Assembly (NCBI GenBank): GCA_038380795.1
Contig: CM076266.1
Span: 38,205,425-38,269,424, forward strand
Reading direction: 5' to 3'
DNA from: Pyrocephalus nanus
Taxonomy: Eukaryota; Chordata; Aves; Passeriformes; Tyrannidae
Length of the DNA: 64,000 bases
Part shown: positions 14,021 to 27,448 of the stretch, one piece after another
Numbering within the stretch: the first letter of the stretch is position 1
Layout: every line of letters begins with the position of its first letter
The notes under the pieces: generated by a model
Databases searched by the model: none
What the model was told of the DNA's origin: nothing
The model's input: the letters and a program-made list of their open reading frames with translations, nothing else
Program-made: the position numbers and the translations under genes

Positions 14021-17000
14021 TTAATGAACAGTTTAAATTTTGTGTTAAAAAAATTCAAATAGTTCTTCACAGTTCATATTTTAATTTGAAAATACCAGAG
14101 ATATGTGAAAATGAAATTTAGTTTTCTGTTAAGGTAGAAAAACCCAAAATCTTTCTGAGTGAATAAAATGTGACCAAATATCGTGAAAACAGCTCTTATT
14201 TTATTCTTTTGCATTACAACATCTACCTTGTAGTTATTTTTAAATTAAGCTAAGGCAAATGTTTTGAATTTTGTGGAATACATTCCAGTGGGGGGAAGAC
14301 AGGGAAAAGAAACAATCAGGGAGAGAGGTTAAGCTGACAGTGCAGTTTCTTTGCAGTGACAACCACATGTATTCATACATATTTTACAAGTGCAGCTTTC
14401 AGACTAGTAAATTTAACTGCCACATTAATGCAGCTTGCAAGTTTATAACCTGGACATTTGTGTGTTGTGAATGTCCAGTATTCTGTTGATGATGACAGTA
14501 AAAGGTTTATATTTTGAAGGCTTTTCTCCTGTAGAGTGCTTTCCAGCTGTAAGACTCTAGTGTTATACAGCAGCTGTGCCTCTTGTATAGTACTACAATT
14601 CATCAATTACTAATTCCATCGAAAGGTGTCACAAATATACTCTTTACGACATATTCCATGCTGTCCATGAATGGGGCAGAATCTTTTCATGTCCAAGAAC
14701 ACCACAGAGTCATCTCGGGAGAGCTGCAGAAAAAGTTGTATGCTTTTTACATTCAGTGCATTTTATTATTAACACAACAGAGGTTCTATAATGAAACTGA
14801 TGAAAATAAGTGTTGTAATCAGAACCAATTATAAGCAAAATGATTGCAGCTGACATTCAGAAATGCTGTCAATATCACAAATACCTCTACTCAGGACTAG
14901 GACTGCTTCCCATAGGTCAAAAATTAGTGGTCATTTGGAGAGCTTAAATATGCTTCAGCAAATGGTGTGGATCTTTCCCCTAACTTGGATCAACCAGGGG
15001 GAGAATGACCAATGGTGTCCTAAAAGGAAGATGACAGTTTGGGAGGCTAGGACCCAAAAAAACATGGAGGGTCTGGAAATGTGCAAAGAGAAAAAGCCAG
15101 AAATAGGGCTTTGTAAAGGCAAATGCCACGATCAGCCTAGAGAGCAGAGGTATTTTTTATTGAGTCTTTTCATCTTACTTCTGGATTCTGACATTAAAAT
15201 GAGAGAAATAAAGAAAAGGGGAAAGCAATATAAAGTAGGAAAGAATTTTCTTCTGGAATTTTCTAACATGTTATGAAATCTGATTTGCCCTGATCCTGTA
15301 CTGAAACTTAATTTAATCTTTCACAAGAATTACACTCTTGGCTGCAAAACCAGACCCATCCCACTAGCTGTCATGTCAAAGGAGCATTAAGCCCATGTCA
15401 GAGGATGTAGTCTGATTCGGCTTGTCTTCCCTACAGCTTCTGCTGATGGCAGTTATGCAGAGCTTTTGATGAAAACTAAATCTTCTCATCTCTGGCATAT
15501 TCCTCATGTGAAAAGACAACGATAAACACTCCAAGAACAGAAAGCCACAGCAGATATGTGCTATATGCATTTTCCTCTACAAGCCAAGGTGAATTTCTCT
15601 CTGTGGACAAATGCTTCAAAAAAGCTGTCTGCCAACAGAACTGATGGCTGGCTCCTTGACTGTTTTCTGCCAGAATCAAATCCTGTCGATATGTACCAAT
15701 CTGATTAATCCCGCTGTGGGTAGCAAGGTGGTGCTTGTTTGGAGAAATTATACCTGGCAGTGAAATGAACTACATACTAAAAAATTCTTCTATTATGCCC
15801 TTTGCATGCACACATCACAATACTTTGCAGCCAGTTACAGCCAAAACCACTCTGTATTTACTCTTGTGGATTATTTTAGTCTGTAGAATAAGACCCTCTG
15901 AACTGCAGATACTTCTTTCCATTGTTTCTAATGAATGGGATAAAAACAGTCAAGTGTTTGTTACAGTAACTCAGGAAAACTGCTTTAAAACTGATTGAAT
16001 CAATTTCCCTTTATCTTGTTACTTCTGACCAGAGCAATTTTAAAGAGTTCAAGCCAAGTAAATGCAATCCATGACTGACATTATATCCATACATCTCTCT
16101 CTTTTCCTTTCTATTCCAGAAGTTCTGCTGCACATCCCAGAGGGCTGAGCCTTCCAAGCAAGAGATGAGCCATGTGAGAGGGTATCATGTGTGGGAATAT
16201 GAAATTCAACTTTCATTTGTAATAATTCCCAGACTACTTCTCACACTGTACTGCATGCATCTGTGCTTAAATGTATGTCTTCTAGGCTCAAGAAGAAAAT
16301 AATATTCAATTTATTTAGTGCCTAGTGCCTTACAAGTGCAATGGAATAAAGATGCAAGGAGGCTACGTGTCTTTGTCTAGGTTTTCCATTTACACATAGG
16401 TATGTCAAATATTCCCTAAGTGGGTTGATGAGTTTAAGAAACAAAATGGCCAAAAAACAGATAACATATTCTAATGCACCACATCATCTTACATGCCTAA
16501 AGGTTAAAGATGGAAACTTCTCAGTACTCCCAGCAAGGAAAAATTCCTTCTGTTACTTCAATGAATATGATAATGTTGCATCTGTATCTTACCATCAGCC
16601 CCCAACTTTCAGAGCAGGTCTTATTTCCCTCAAATGTTCTAGGATGTGGGAAGAAAGGTTGTTTGTATCTATACTGGGACTCTCCTTGCCCCCATACAAC
16701 TCTTAATTTTTCCTAAAATCTCTTTGAAAACCTTTCTGGATTTGATTTATTTTTCATCCCAGTCCCAGACAGATACAGGCAATAAGCAATATGCCCTCTG
16801 CTTGCTCCTTTCCAATCTTGTATGCACAGTTATTAATCTTCATAATGTTTCTCAGACAGGTCTTTGTTCCCTAATGACTCCAGGCACACCTTTGGGCATA
16901 TTAGTAAGCAAAAACCCTGGTGTTTTTCAGGGCAGATTTCCCATAGTTTAGCTTATGAACCAAGTTCTGAATGTTTACTTAGGCACTCATTCAAATTTGG

Positions 17001-17269
17001 ACCCAGATTTTTAAAAGTAGCAAGCAGTTGCTGCCATCAGTGTTGCATGGTCTTTTTTTTAGACGTATTTTCATCACTTAAGAGCCTAAATTTTGTTAGA
17101 AGTCAATGTCACTGAAGTTGCCTAATTCCATTTTTAAAGAGAACCTTCACTGAGTCAAACATTTAAGCTTAAAATGTGGAGTGAATCAATGCCTAAATCC
17201 TTTCGGAAACACTACAGAAATTGCAAGGAATTTCGATTACACGCCATGTTACCACTCTTCGGAATTCAA

Positions 17270-17284
17270 TTTTTTTTTTTTTTT
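17270..17284. repeat. Poly-T tract (15 T)
   Basis: A run of 15 T directly after GGAATTCAA. No associated element is recognised. Confidence 0.8.
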
Positions 17285-18613
17285 CAGAAAAATGAATGAA
17301 AGGAAAATATACTTCATATATTATGGTGCCACTTTATTGAATGTGCATTATAATCTAAGTCACACTATTTACAATAAGATGTGACATTAAAATCCTATGT
17401 ACCAGTGGGGAAAAAAAGTCAGTATTATTTCTTAGTCTTATTAATTAGAATTAAGGAAAGAATTAGGTAAATTTATGAAATTCTTAACCTCTACAAGAAA
17501 ACTTTCTTTCACCATGTTTCATCTAAACATAATTTATTGGACAGCTTATTAAGTAAATTAATATTTGGAAATAATTTTAGAATTTTCAGGTTCTCTTAAC
17601 TCTTATCATTGGCAGCAGTGTGATGCCCTCAGCTGAAACAAGGGAACAGCTCCTCCATGAACTTTATTTTAGAATTAATTCATTTTTTTACCTTCCCATT
17701 CCCAGACAGGGAATAACACTTCCCTTGTTTCTTCTCACAGTTTATCTTACTTCTTACAGAACATATATTGTAAAGGCTTTTCTCTTGTGAGCCAGAACAT
17801 AGTCAGCTGAGCAGGTTAGGCCAAGCCAGACTATATCTCATTCAACAAAAGATACTCAACCAAATATTTAAAGTTTCCTCTTAATGTTTAGCTATCACCC
17901 ATACATTTATTAACTATTAGTTACACTACCATGTTCTTCTTCTCAGTCCTTTTATTGCTCAATAGTCTTCTGCCTTCTCGTTGTGAGGGAGAGGATGTCC
18001 TCATGAAGAAGGCTTATACATGGAAAAACAATGTGAGCAATTTCTTGGGATGCAGTCTTTTTAAGCTTACTGAAATGCCAAGCCTCCTACTGACTCAATA
18101 CTTTTCAGCAGTTCACTTTATTAGGCCCCACCTGTGAAGTGAAAAGGAATACGATTATTGAAGAAAGCTTGCTTTTGCTTGACAGGTTTCAAGTACCAGA
18201 TGTAATTATCGTGCCATAAACTGACAATTTCAAAGGATAATCTTCTGATAAATACTGTGTTAAAGCCAATACAATAAACAAATTTTCTCATCATGCCAAT
18301 TGGAATGGAAACAATATTTTCCTTGCCATGGGCACATTAGAACATGGTCAGGCAGAAGCTGTAACAAAAACAGGTAGCATTTTTATTATAATTAAACAGA
18401 ATATGTTCAGCCTCAAACGTGGAACTGGACATCAATTCCTTCAGGCAGATACTATGACTGATATGACTACGTGTAATTTAACAGAGTTACCCAAGAATAT
18501 GATGTTCTTGCTGCTATGCATTTGCTCACATGTGTCTATGTATCTACCCACTACTGTCTTTGAAACTTTTTGGAGTCAATCTCATTAGAAATTAGCAAAT
18601 GTTTCTCAGATGC

Positions 18614-18635
18614 TTAAATAATTTAAATTATTTAA
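18614..18635. repeat. 22-bp perfect AT palindrome
   Basis: The 22 bases read the same on both strands and consist only of A and T, with blocks of TTAAATAA and its complement. Symmetry breaks at the next base on each side. AT-only palindromes arise easily, so function is doubtful. Confidence 0.75.
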
Positions 18636-20574
18636 AAGTTCATGAAAATATGAAAATGAATGGGAAAGGAGATTCCATAAATTCTGGACAGAAGCTGAAG
18701 TGTGAGTTCAAAAGTTGTAAGATCTAAGAGAATCCGCACTGAGAACAGCAGGATCATTTATAAGTGCCAGCCTGTGAACAAACCTCCATCAGAGCTCCAA
18801 GACAAAACCGGTTGGTTTTAGTAGATCCGGTGATCAACTCATTTAGAAAGAAGGTGATATATGCTGTAAAAGACTAGATCAAAGGCAACTACCTGCTTGC
18901 TGTCCCACACACTCACAGGACCCATTGATCTGGAGTCCCTTACTTGGTAGCTTCTCCTGAAGGCTACTGGGCTGTCATGTCCCTCAAAAGTGGTGTACTC
19001 CTTTGCAAGCAATACCCTGTAACGGGGATATTCCTTGCAGGGAAAACAAATCATCATCTATCTGCACAATTCTTCTCTTTAATTTAGGAACATGTAGAAG
19101 TGAATGTTGAGCTTGACACCATTATTTTTCTTTTATAGAAAACTTATAGATGGAGCTAGAAATCCGTATGATAAAAGCACTATGCCTGCCAGTACACCAT
19201 ACCCACCCTTTCCAGATAAATATTTGGCATGAAATGTGACAAAACTGTGCGGATCAGGTTCTCTTCCTACCATCCTGATTTCAGATAAGCCACCTATTGA
19301 AGGTTTTAATTTGTTAGTGCCACAGAAGTGAAAGAAAAATATATATGGAGGAGACAAAGACTGAGAGAAAACACGCAGTCACGTGAGTAATACAGCCTTC
19401 AGATCTGTAACCACAACATAGGAAATTAACAAATCTTGCCGCAGCCTTCCTGAGGGACAGGTGATATAGTCTGAATCTTCTCTGTTGCCAATTCCAGCAC
19501 CAGCTGTTATTATTATGTTACTGAATCTTTTAAACAAAAACTTAGTGATGTTTTTTTTTAAGGACTAGGAGTGAACATGGTTTCTCTCACTTCATTTCCG
19601 CTCTCCAACTGACCTGATATTGCTGAAAAAAGAGTGAAGGAACCGTCCACAGGGGTTTTCACCCCAAAGTGTACGCTGTCTTGCAGGACAGTGCTGAGAA
19701 GTGTTGCTGTATTGCATTTATTCAAGACTACTCTTGTACTGCTGTATCTTTGACTTTCAACATATTCACATCACTATTGGACTCATCTCTCCATGCATCT
19801 CTGTGAAAGAATATAAACATTTGTGTACTGGAGTTGTCAATATGTAACTCACAAAGATATCTTCATTTAATTATACTGCTGGGCAGCAAATATTTATTGG
19901 GAAATTTTGGCAAAGCATCGATATCTCTTTAACCACACTGCACTCACATGTGTCAATTCTTATATTCAAAGCCATGTCCCATCAGGACAAGAATGTGAAA
20001 ATTAATTCAGATGACATGTGGTTGGTATGGCACAAATAAACAGTGTTCTGACATATCTCAAAGGTATTTGCATAACTGCAAGGTGCAGGTGTTTCCAAGA
20101 ATCCCTGGCATGGCTTATGAATGACAGAGTATTTAGCTTCAGGCTTCCTGTCCAAAATGCATTCCAAACACTATGATAAGAAAAGAAACATATCAGAGTA
20201 TGGAATAATTTCTAAATCTTACTATATTGGACAGTGATTACTTTTTGAAGAAGCTTCAGATAAGTAGGAGGGAGAGACAAAAATCCCATGAGAAAGCAAT
20301 TGTATACAAGGGTATGAACTGGCAATCCTCTATACATGAGATGTTCAAACCCTTTGGATCAAGTTTCTACAGTAAGTTGGCAATGCCTTGAGATAGACAA
20401 TTCTTTTCCTGTTGCTTGCAGTTGCCATGAATTTACTGGAAGCATTGACTCATGCCTAATTAGTGTTGCCTTGGGTTATTTTTATATTGTTTTAATGCGT
20501 TTATAGCCTCTGTTATTTTTAAGGTAGGCATTATTCTTCAGAATATTTGTAATCTGGCAGAATGATTTTTATGT

Positions 20575-20613
20575 AAGATATTGAAACCTGGGAAAAAATA
20601 TTTTCAATATCTT
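20575..20613. repeat. Inverted repeat able to form a 12-bp hairpin
   Basis: The left arm AAGATATTGAAA (20,575-20,586) and right arm TTTCAATATCTT (20,602-20,613) are exact reverse complements around a 15-nt loop. Two further G-U pairs are possible at the base of the stem if transcribed. It is shorter than a typical pre-miRNA stem. No coding context. Confidence 0.75.
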
Positions 20614-23600
20614 GTTATGACTTAATTCCAAGCAGACAAATCTATGGATAATAAGCTTTCTTCATGTAAGTCAGTTAATCAAGTAATGGATTGATTATTC
20701 ACTAATACGGAGTTGGCTTCACACCTAAATTCCTCAGAGATAATGAAATGATACCTATTAGAATGATTGTACAGCTCTCTGTATCTGCATAGCAACACTT
20801 TTTCTATCTGTAAGGAGAGCAGGAAAGTGTTAAAATTTTAAATCCCTGGCAAATCTCAGTGGAAAATATCTTTGCTCGCAGTGTTTGTGCACCACATGGT
20901 GCATGCTTCAGAAAATGCTAACTCAGCAAAGCTGATGAATTTGAAATATCGGCAACATTCATCTGCCTCTGAGTTCAGTTCTGCTACGTGTAAAGATCCT
21001 GAATAGAATCTGATAGTGTAATGGCAATGTGGAATTGCATATTAAAAATACCTAACCTGTCATTAAAACCTCTAATTATAGTCATCAGAGGAATCCCTGT
21101 GCTGCTACTTGTCATGCTATATCCATATGTCATTTTAATAGGAGAAGATAGTATTTCTGACTATGTTGCTTAATGTACAATATCTGAAAGTTATGGGCCT
21201 GAACCTGTTCCCATGGAGGTCAATGACAGTTTTGCCATTGTCTTCAATTAGAGCAGGATGTTGTTTTATGACACTAGAGTTTCATTTGCATTAATTAATT
21301 TACTTAGTAGGTAATGAAAAACTTGAAAAAACAGCCCTCTGGCTCATGAGTTTGGCACTGTATTTAATACTTTCATTAGGAATAATTGCATTGATAAACT
21401 TTTAAGCAGAAATGAGTAAGATGGATCAGTGTATTAGAGGCAAAACCAAGATTTCCAGTGGTTGGTTGGGAAGATCTGAGATCTAGCCTTATTTCCCTCT
21501 TCTTTGTCAGCAACTAGGCCTAGGATGTTGAATCCTTAATGCAAGATGTAAGCACAACTTCTCCATACTTTATGGATGTATATGCTTTATATATCATGAA
21601 TGCATTTGCTCAGCAGACACTACAGAACTGGCAGCTGCCTTTCAGGTCAGCAGCCTCACTGGGAACAGCAAGGATAGTTGAGTGATGAGGCTGAGGTGCT
21701 TCTTCACATCACGGCTGAAGCCAGGAGCTACCAATGCGGGAAGATCTATATAGATGTCACTGAAGGCAAACACAACCCTGTGGAAGGAGATTACACAGCA
21801 CACTTTGATTTCTTAAATTAAAGGAAATGCATCAGTCTCCTTCTAACTTTTTCAGCTGTTAAGCTGCTAATAGCATCTCTAATCTTAACATCAGGCTCAT
21901 GCCTGGGAAAGATAAGAAGCTGCAAAAACAGTGATGGAGGCAGTTCTGCCAAGCTACCAGGATTGCACTGTGCCAGGTGCTGGGTATGTAGGATAGTCCC
22001 AAAATGCACACTCTGGAACTGCATAAATATAAGGAGCCTATACATAACACTTTTCACTGAAAGGACAGGAATTAAATAATCTACTGATGAGTCAGAGAGA
22101 GCTGAAGGATTACAGTGGCATGCTGGAGGGATGGTATGGCCCAGAAGTGGATGTACTTGTTTGGGATTTCTGTGATTTAGATGATCTCCACTTGCTGCCA
22201 CATACTTACCCTGTCTGGAAGACAGAAGTCTGGCAAAGCCACTTCTCCTGGGCACCGTTTCTATAGCCTGGGGGTAATAACTCCTCTTTACCTCTTAAGG
22301 TTTCTGTTTTGGTTGGGTTTATAAGCTGCTTGGTTACTGAAGTGTCAGGAGCTATAAAACTTCAAGATCAATTGAAAACCTGTCAGTCAGAACTTGAAAA
22401 ACCATCAGTCTCTGTATTCAGAGCTTTTTATTAAATTAAGAAGAAAAAAAGGTGAGACAGTATTGGCTTGGGGTCTGCTTGTCCTCTTTAGCATATTGCT
22501 ATGATCGTCTTGGAATACTTTTAGCCAGGCACTGTACTTTATGGACATTACTGCAGAAATACTTGATGAGCAGAGCTATTTTATTAATTGAGTATTCTCA
22601 CTGTAAGTCATGTGATATCCCAGAAGACACTTTATAAATAAAGTGTATTTGCATCAGGAGTTTTTCAAGGTTCTCCATTTTACAGAATAATAGTTCACAG
22701 CTTAAACTAAATCCATCGAGGTGAAGTTTGTCAGTTGAGCACTTTAATAAAATGAGATCAAATGCAATTTCTAGTGGAGACAACAAATGCTTCTTATTTG
22801 GCATGATATTTTACATATCTATGTATCACTTTAAAGAAGGTAATTGTTGCCTTTCCTCTTGTGGAGAAAAAGAGTTTGCATGGCAAGAAATTAACCTATA
22901 CATATGCCTCACTTGGACCAGTCCTTTCTATCTGAATTCTGAAGATGATTTTCATCTATGTTTCCCAAAAACAATGCCAAATTCATACAAAAATAGCTGT
23001 TTAATTTTAAGTTTTATGACACTTTTCACATTTATTGATGTTTGTGGCAATAACATAAGAGTAGGAAAAACCCAAAAAGCTAGGAGTGCTGCAAGAAAAA
23101 ACACTGGGTTAAGCACATTAAGACAAAAATTCATTTGAGCTTTTTTCAAAAGAAAGATGGAGAGCTACTGTCCATGCATCTGATGTAACATTTAGCTCTT
23201 CTTGTTAGCCAGACAGTAATCTGTCATATATTCATTTTTGAGGCTGATGGAAAGAGTCTTCTAAAGTGCACTTTGATTTTTTAAAAATAAGAATAACACA
23301 GCAGCTTCTTTTTTTAACTCTTAGCTTACCACTTCACTATTTTAGTGGAAGGCTCTGTATGTCCTTTTGAGAAATATCACTTGTTTAGGAAGTTCTTTAT
23401 TTCAGTTGAAAGACTGGCAGTTTAGAGTCTGTGAGCCTCTATTCCATAGCTCATTGCAGAAATTTTATTTAGATTTTACCCCAGTTCTGGTTCAGTTCCA
23501 CTTTAAAACAAAGTGACTGTTTCATTTCCCCTGCAAAGTGAAATGTAGTATTACATAGAAAAGCTTTGCAGTTCTGGCAACCTAATTTTTCCCCTTTTTT

Positions 23601-26600
23601 GTTACTGCTTCTTCTACAATGCACAGATGAGGGAAATTTAAAAAGAGTATTGCTCTGCTGCTTACAAAACACAGACAGAAACACTTAAGCAGCCTGTGCC
23701 TCAAGGCTTCCGCTAATTATTGTCAAATTTACCTTCAAGCCTCCAAAGTAACAATTTTTGCTTGATTACACAAGGACATCTGTCTACCTACTGATTTCTC
23801 CCTAAAATCTGATTGCTGTATCTGTAGATACAGTCTTCAGACATTACCTTCTTAAAAAATTCTTAAAAAGCAGCTGCTGGATGAAGGATGGAGAGCCAGG
23901 CTGGTGATACCACTATGGAAAAGACTGTCACACAGACTCAGTGGGTTCCTGTTCTGTTTGGCTTGTAGAGCAGTCAATGAGCAGAAGTTTGATGACAGGC
24001 CAGAAGACACAGCAATCCTTCCAAACTGGCCCCAGAAAATGCTGTTCCTTTCTCAGTGATGGAGTAAGAGGTAGGGAGGGGAAAAAATAGAGCAATGGCT
24101 CAGGTGAGTGCCTTATGGTACAAGTGATAGAACTGATCAGATAGAACTGATGCTACTGGAATAGGAAAATGATATAGGATCTTCATACAGAAATGCAAGG
24201 AAAAGTATTCTTCATTAATGTCATTACCCATGACATACCAAAGTTATATATGGGGTTAAGAAAAGTTTAAGAAAGTGAAGAAAAGTTTACATATGACCTA
24301 ATTATTCTGTCAAATTCCAGTCCAACAAAGCTTCCTTTCCCACTTCCTTCCTAAAACCATACTTTGTTGCAGAAAGACCCATAAGGGCATCTCCACACAT
24401 CTTGAAGAGGAGAAATGAGGAGAGGAAGAGTCTTCATTCCTTCAGCATTTAAGATGTTGAAGGACAAAGGGCTGGATACAAACAGGAACAAATAGATTTA
24501 GTATGAGCTGAAATTTCACAGCTGAATCTTCACAACCACTCTTGTTGTGAAGTGTGGTTGTCTCCAGACTTCATTGGCACTATTTGCATGATGAGCAGCA
24601 GAAATCTTCTTGGGTAGTTATCTTTGGCTTTATTTTCATATATTTTCATGAGACAAAATGTCCACTGAAATCTCACACCTATGCCACAAGTAAATTTCAG
24701 GATGTTCCATTTAAATCAATCCAGCTGGAAAGTCACCTCAAAATGAAACTCTGAAGCCTTTATCTGTGTTTTCCTAACAATTTTTTTTAAACAAGACACT
24801 GAACTTGATGAGACACAGAATATTTTTTTTGTCTAATAAAATATCGAATAATGCATAATCCTATACAAACTAATGGATGCTCAGGTAAAAAGGAATGCTT
24901 ATGCAAAAATGTTTCCCACAAGATGTAATGCTTAGAAAACAAAATTCAAAGTTTTATTTATTATCCTATAGTTTTGATAACAGAAACAATGATCTTTCTT
25001 TCCAAAGGTAATAGTTAGGTAAAGTTAGACACTGCTGGAAAATATTCAAGTACAAAAATGAAAAACTATGTTCTTCTTGTTTGGTATTTGGAATGCTGAA
25101 GACTTTGGCATCAAAAACAATAGTTATGAAGGCTGAATGGGTAGTTGTGATATGTCACATGGCAAATGATCTAGGGGACCATTCTTACTATTTTTCAGTT
25201 CAGCACCTCTCTGTGGTTGTAGAGCTGGGAAAACAAGAAGATGAAAGGGAATGACTCGTGTTTCTTGACATGTGTTTTCAAACCTGTTGAGAATTACTCA
25301 AGCTGAGGTCTTAAAATTATGGGAAACATTGTGAGCAAGATAGTGCCAATCTGGGAAGTACTCCATAAATGGTCGATTACCTTCACACCAGTTTTGTAAT
25401 TCAGCACATGAAACAGTGACACTAAAGTCTCCAAACTGTAGAAAAAAAAGATTGCAATTTTTCAGCATACAAACTAATAAGGACACTTGGTGTTCAAAGT
25501 TTTACAGTCTCACTGAGTACATTTTAGTTCCATTTGTGATCATCACAGCATCCCATAAATTGAACAGTGTGTTCAGCTTATGTTTGACAGGCTGAATTCT
25601 AAATGCAAGACCATGTTTCCATGTCCTAATAAAGTACACAATCCAACTGTGCAAACAATACTTAAATGCTTCAAGGTTTTTGTTTCTGTATAAAATGCCT
25701 GTTAAAGGACAGCAAAATAGGAAGCTTTCATGGAGCTGGATTCTGAATAGAAGAGGATGCACGAAATCATAATGAGTTGTTATGTGAAGTATTAGCTCTT
25801 CTTTAAGCTTCAAAGTTAATTTGTAAACTTATTCTCAGAACAACTGTTTTGATGTCCTGAATGTATCTCTGTCTGTGAGGAACTAATCTTAACTTGAATA
25901 GTAGCAGCAAATCCTAAGAAAACATTAATGATATTTTGCCAGAGGACAAATGGTTCAGAATCTGCTTTTCCACTGTTAGAGGCAGCTTTTCTTCAGTGCA
26001 TCAAACAGTCAAAATGCAGAAAGAGGTGCCATGTTTAGAGCACTGTCATTCCATAATTTCCTGATTTTTTTAAACTCAAAAGTTTTTTTGCTTGTAAAGA
26101 AAGCACTTCTGTAAAGGAAGTCAGTGCTCCTTCCGTTTAACAGCTCTGTGTGCATGCCAGAAATATTTGCCAACTACTGTTCAATGTAATGAAATAATTA
26201 AAAAATATAAATATTCTGATTACTGACTAGCTGTTTTGTTTTGAACCTGTCAAAAGAAGACAGACAGCAAGCAGGACAAACAGATGAGAACACTGAGTAG
26301 CCTCAACAAGGCCGCTGCTGCCTGTATGAAACAGTGCAGGGATCAGTGCAGGGAGCATGCACTGTAATCCAATTAATTTTCTATTAAAGGACATGTAGAG
26401 AACAAGCAGCAGCTGCACACAAGTCCTATTTCATTCATCTCCTAGAATCTAAGTTTTAAAAGCATGTCTGCAGAAAAGTAGAACGTATAATGGAAAAATG
26501 CCAGATTTCCCAGTACACGAGGTATGTCAAGGAGGCAAGGTGATGAAGATGCTGCTCCTGAATAGGGAAGTTTATTCTTCCTACATCTTTATTGCTGTAG

Positions 26601-27376
26601 GCTCTCTGCAGATTCACACAGGCTATTTCTCCTGAAATTCCTGTTTTTGTAGCTCTCCCTGCACAGAAGGACAACAAACTTCTGTGCGTTCCCTGTGGCA
26701 TTGCTTCCCACACATGAAGAACCCCCAATCCATGGGCCTGATTAGGCAAAGTGTGTCTGGTTTCGATGAGGCACAAGCTGTGGAATCCTCAGAAACCAGG
26801 CTGAAAGAGCACTGAAGCCAGACTTATTTCTGCAAGGAGTCTGTTTTGAATTATGCTTCCTATTAGCAGCAGATTTAAAAATTAGGGAACTATGAGTAAA
26901 TCTGGAACTTAACAAGGCTTAAAATAGGCCTGGGTCACAAATCTTGATGACTGTGTGATGGGCTGGTCTTCAGTGCAACAACATGGAGGTCTTTAACAAA
27001 AAACATAAGTAGAAAAAGCCAGAGTGACTAGAGTACGGGGAGGCGGGAAATAATAAAGGTAAGTTATTTCTTCCCATCTTATGTTCTGAAACTCAGGATA
27101 AGCTTACACAAATGGTAAACATATGGAATAAATTATCAGGGAAGTGGTCTCAAAACAAAGACTACAACAGAGTTCAAACGACACATTTCTGGAACAGAAA
27201 TAGATGGAGCCATAAAGTCAACACAAAAAAGTAGGATTACGATTAACCTGAAAAAGGGCAAGCAAATAAGACTACAAGCCATTTTCCCATTTCTTATGTC
27301 AGCTTCCCAAGACTGCACATCTGAAATGTGTAATTTAACATAAGCCCAGAGAGCACTCCTTGCCAACCACAGAAAA

Positions 27377-27448
27377 ATTCTCATACCAGATATTCTCATA
27401 TCATACATCTTCTCATACACATTCTCATACATATTCTCATACCAGATA
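27377..27448. repeat. Short degenerate tandem repeat of TTCTCATA units
   Basis: Five copies of TTCTCATA lie within 72 bp. The 16-mer ATTCTCATACCAGATA occurs exactly at both ends (27,377-27,392 and 27,433-27,448). On the minus strand it reads as Tyr-Glu-Asn/Met repeats inside a 114-codon frame, which is an effect of the repeat and not a gene. Confidence 0.8.

Larger units (their letters stand above)
14030..20400. other. Intergenic DNA upstream of SKAP2, part 3 (no gene recognised)
   Basis: AT-rich non-coding DNA. The longest plus-strand frame is 137 codons (14,863-15,276). It is Lys/Gln/Trp-rich, matches no family I know and has no splice context. A 15-nt T run sits at 17,270-17,284 and a 22-bp AT-only perfect palindrome at 18,614-18,635. 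Nothing else is supported. Confidence 0.55.

Noticed and set aside
14863..15276. 137-codon plus-strand ORF
   Set aside because: It has a low-complexity Lys-rich composition and no family resemblance, and no neighbouring gene signals.
21818..22255. 145-codon minus-strand ORF
   Set aside because: It is the longest frame in the intergenic part, but it has no recognisable domain, no promoter and no splice partners. A frame of this length is expected by chance in 64 kb.
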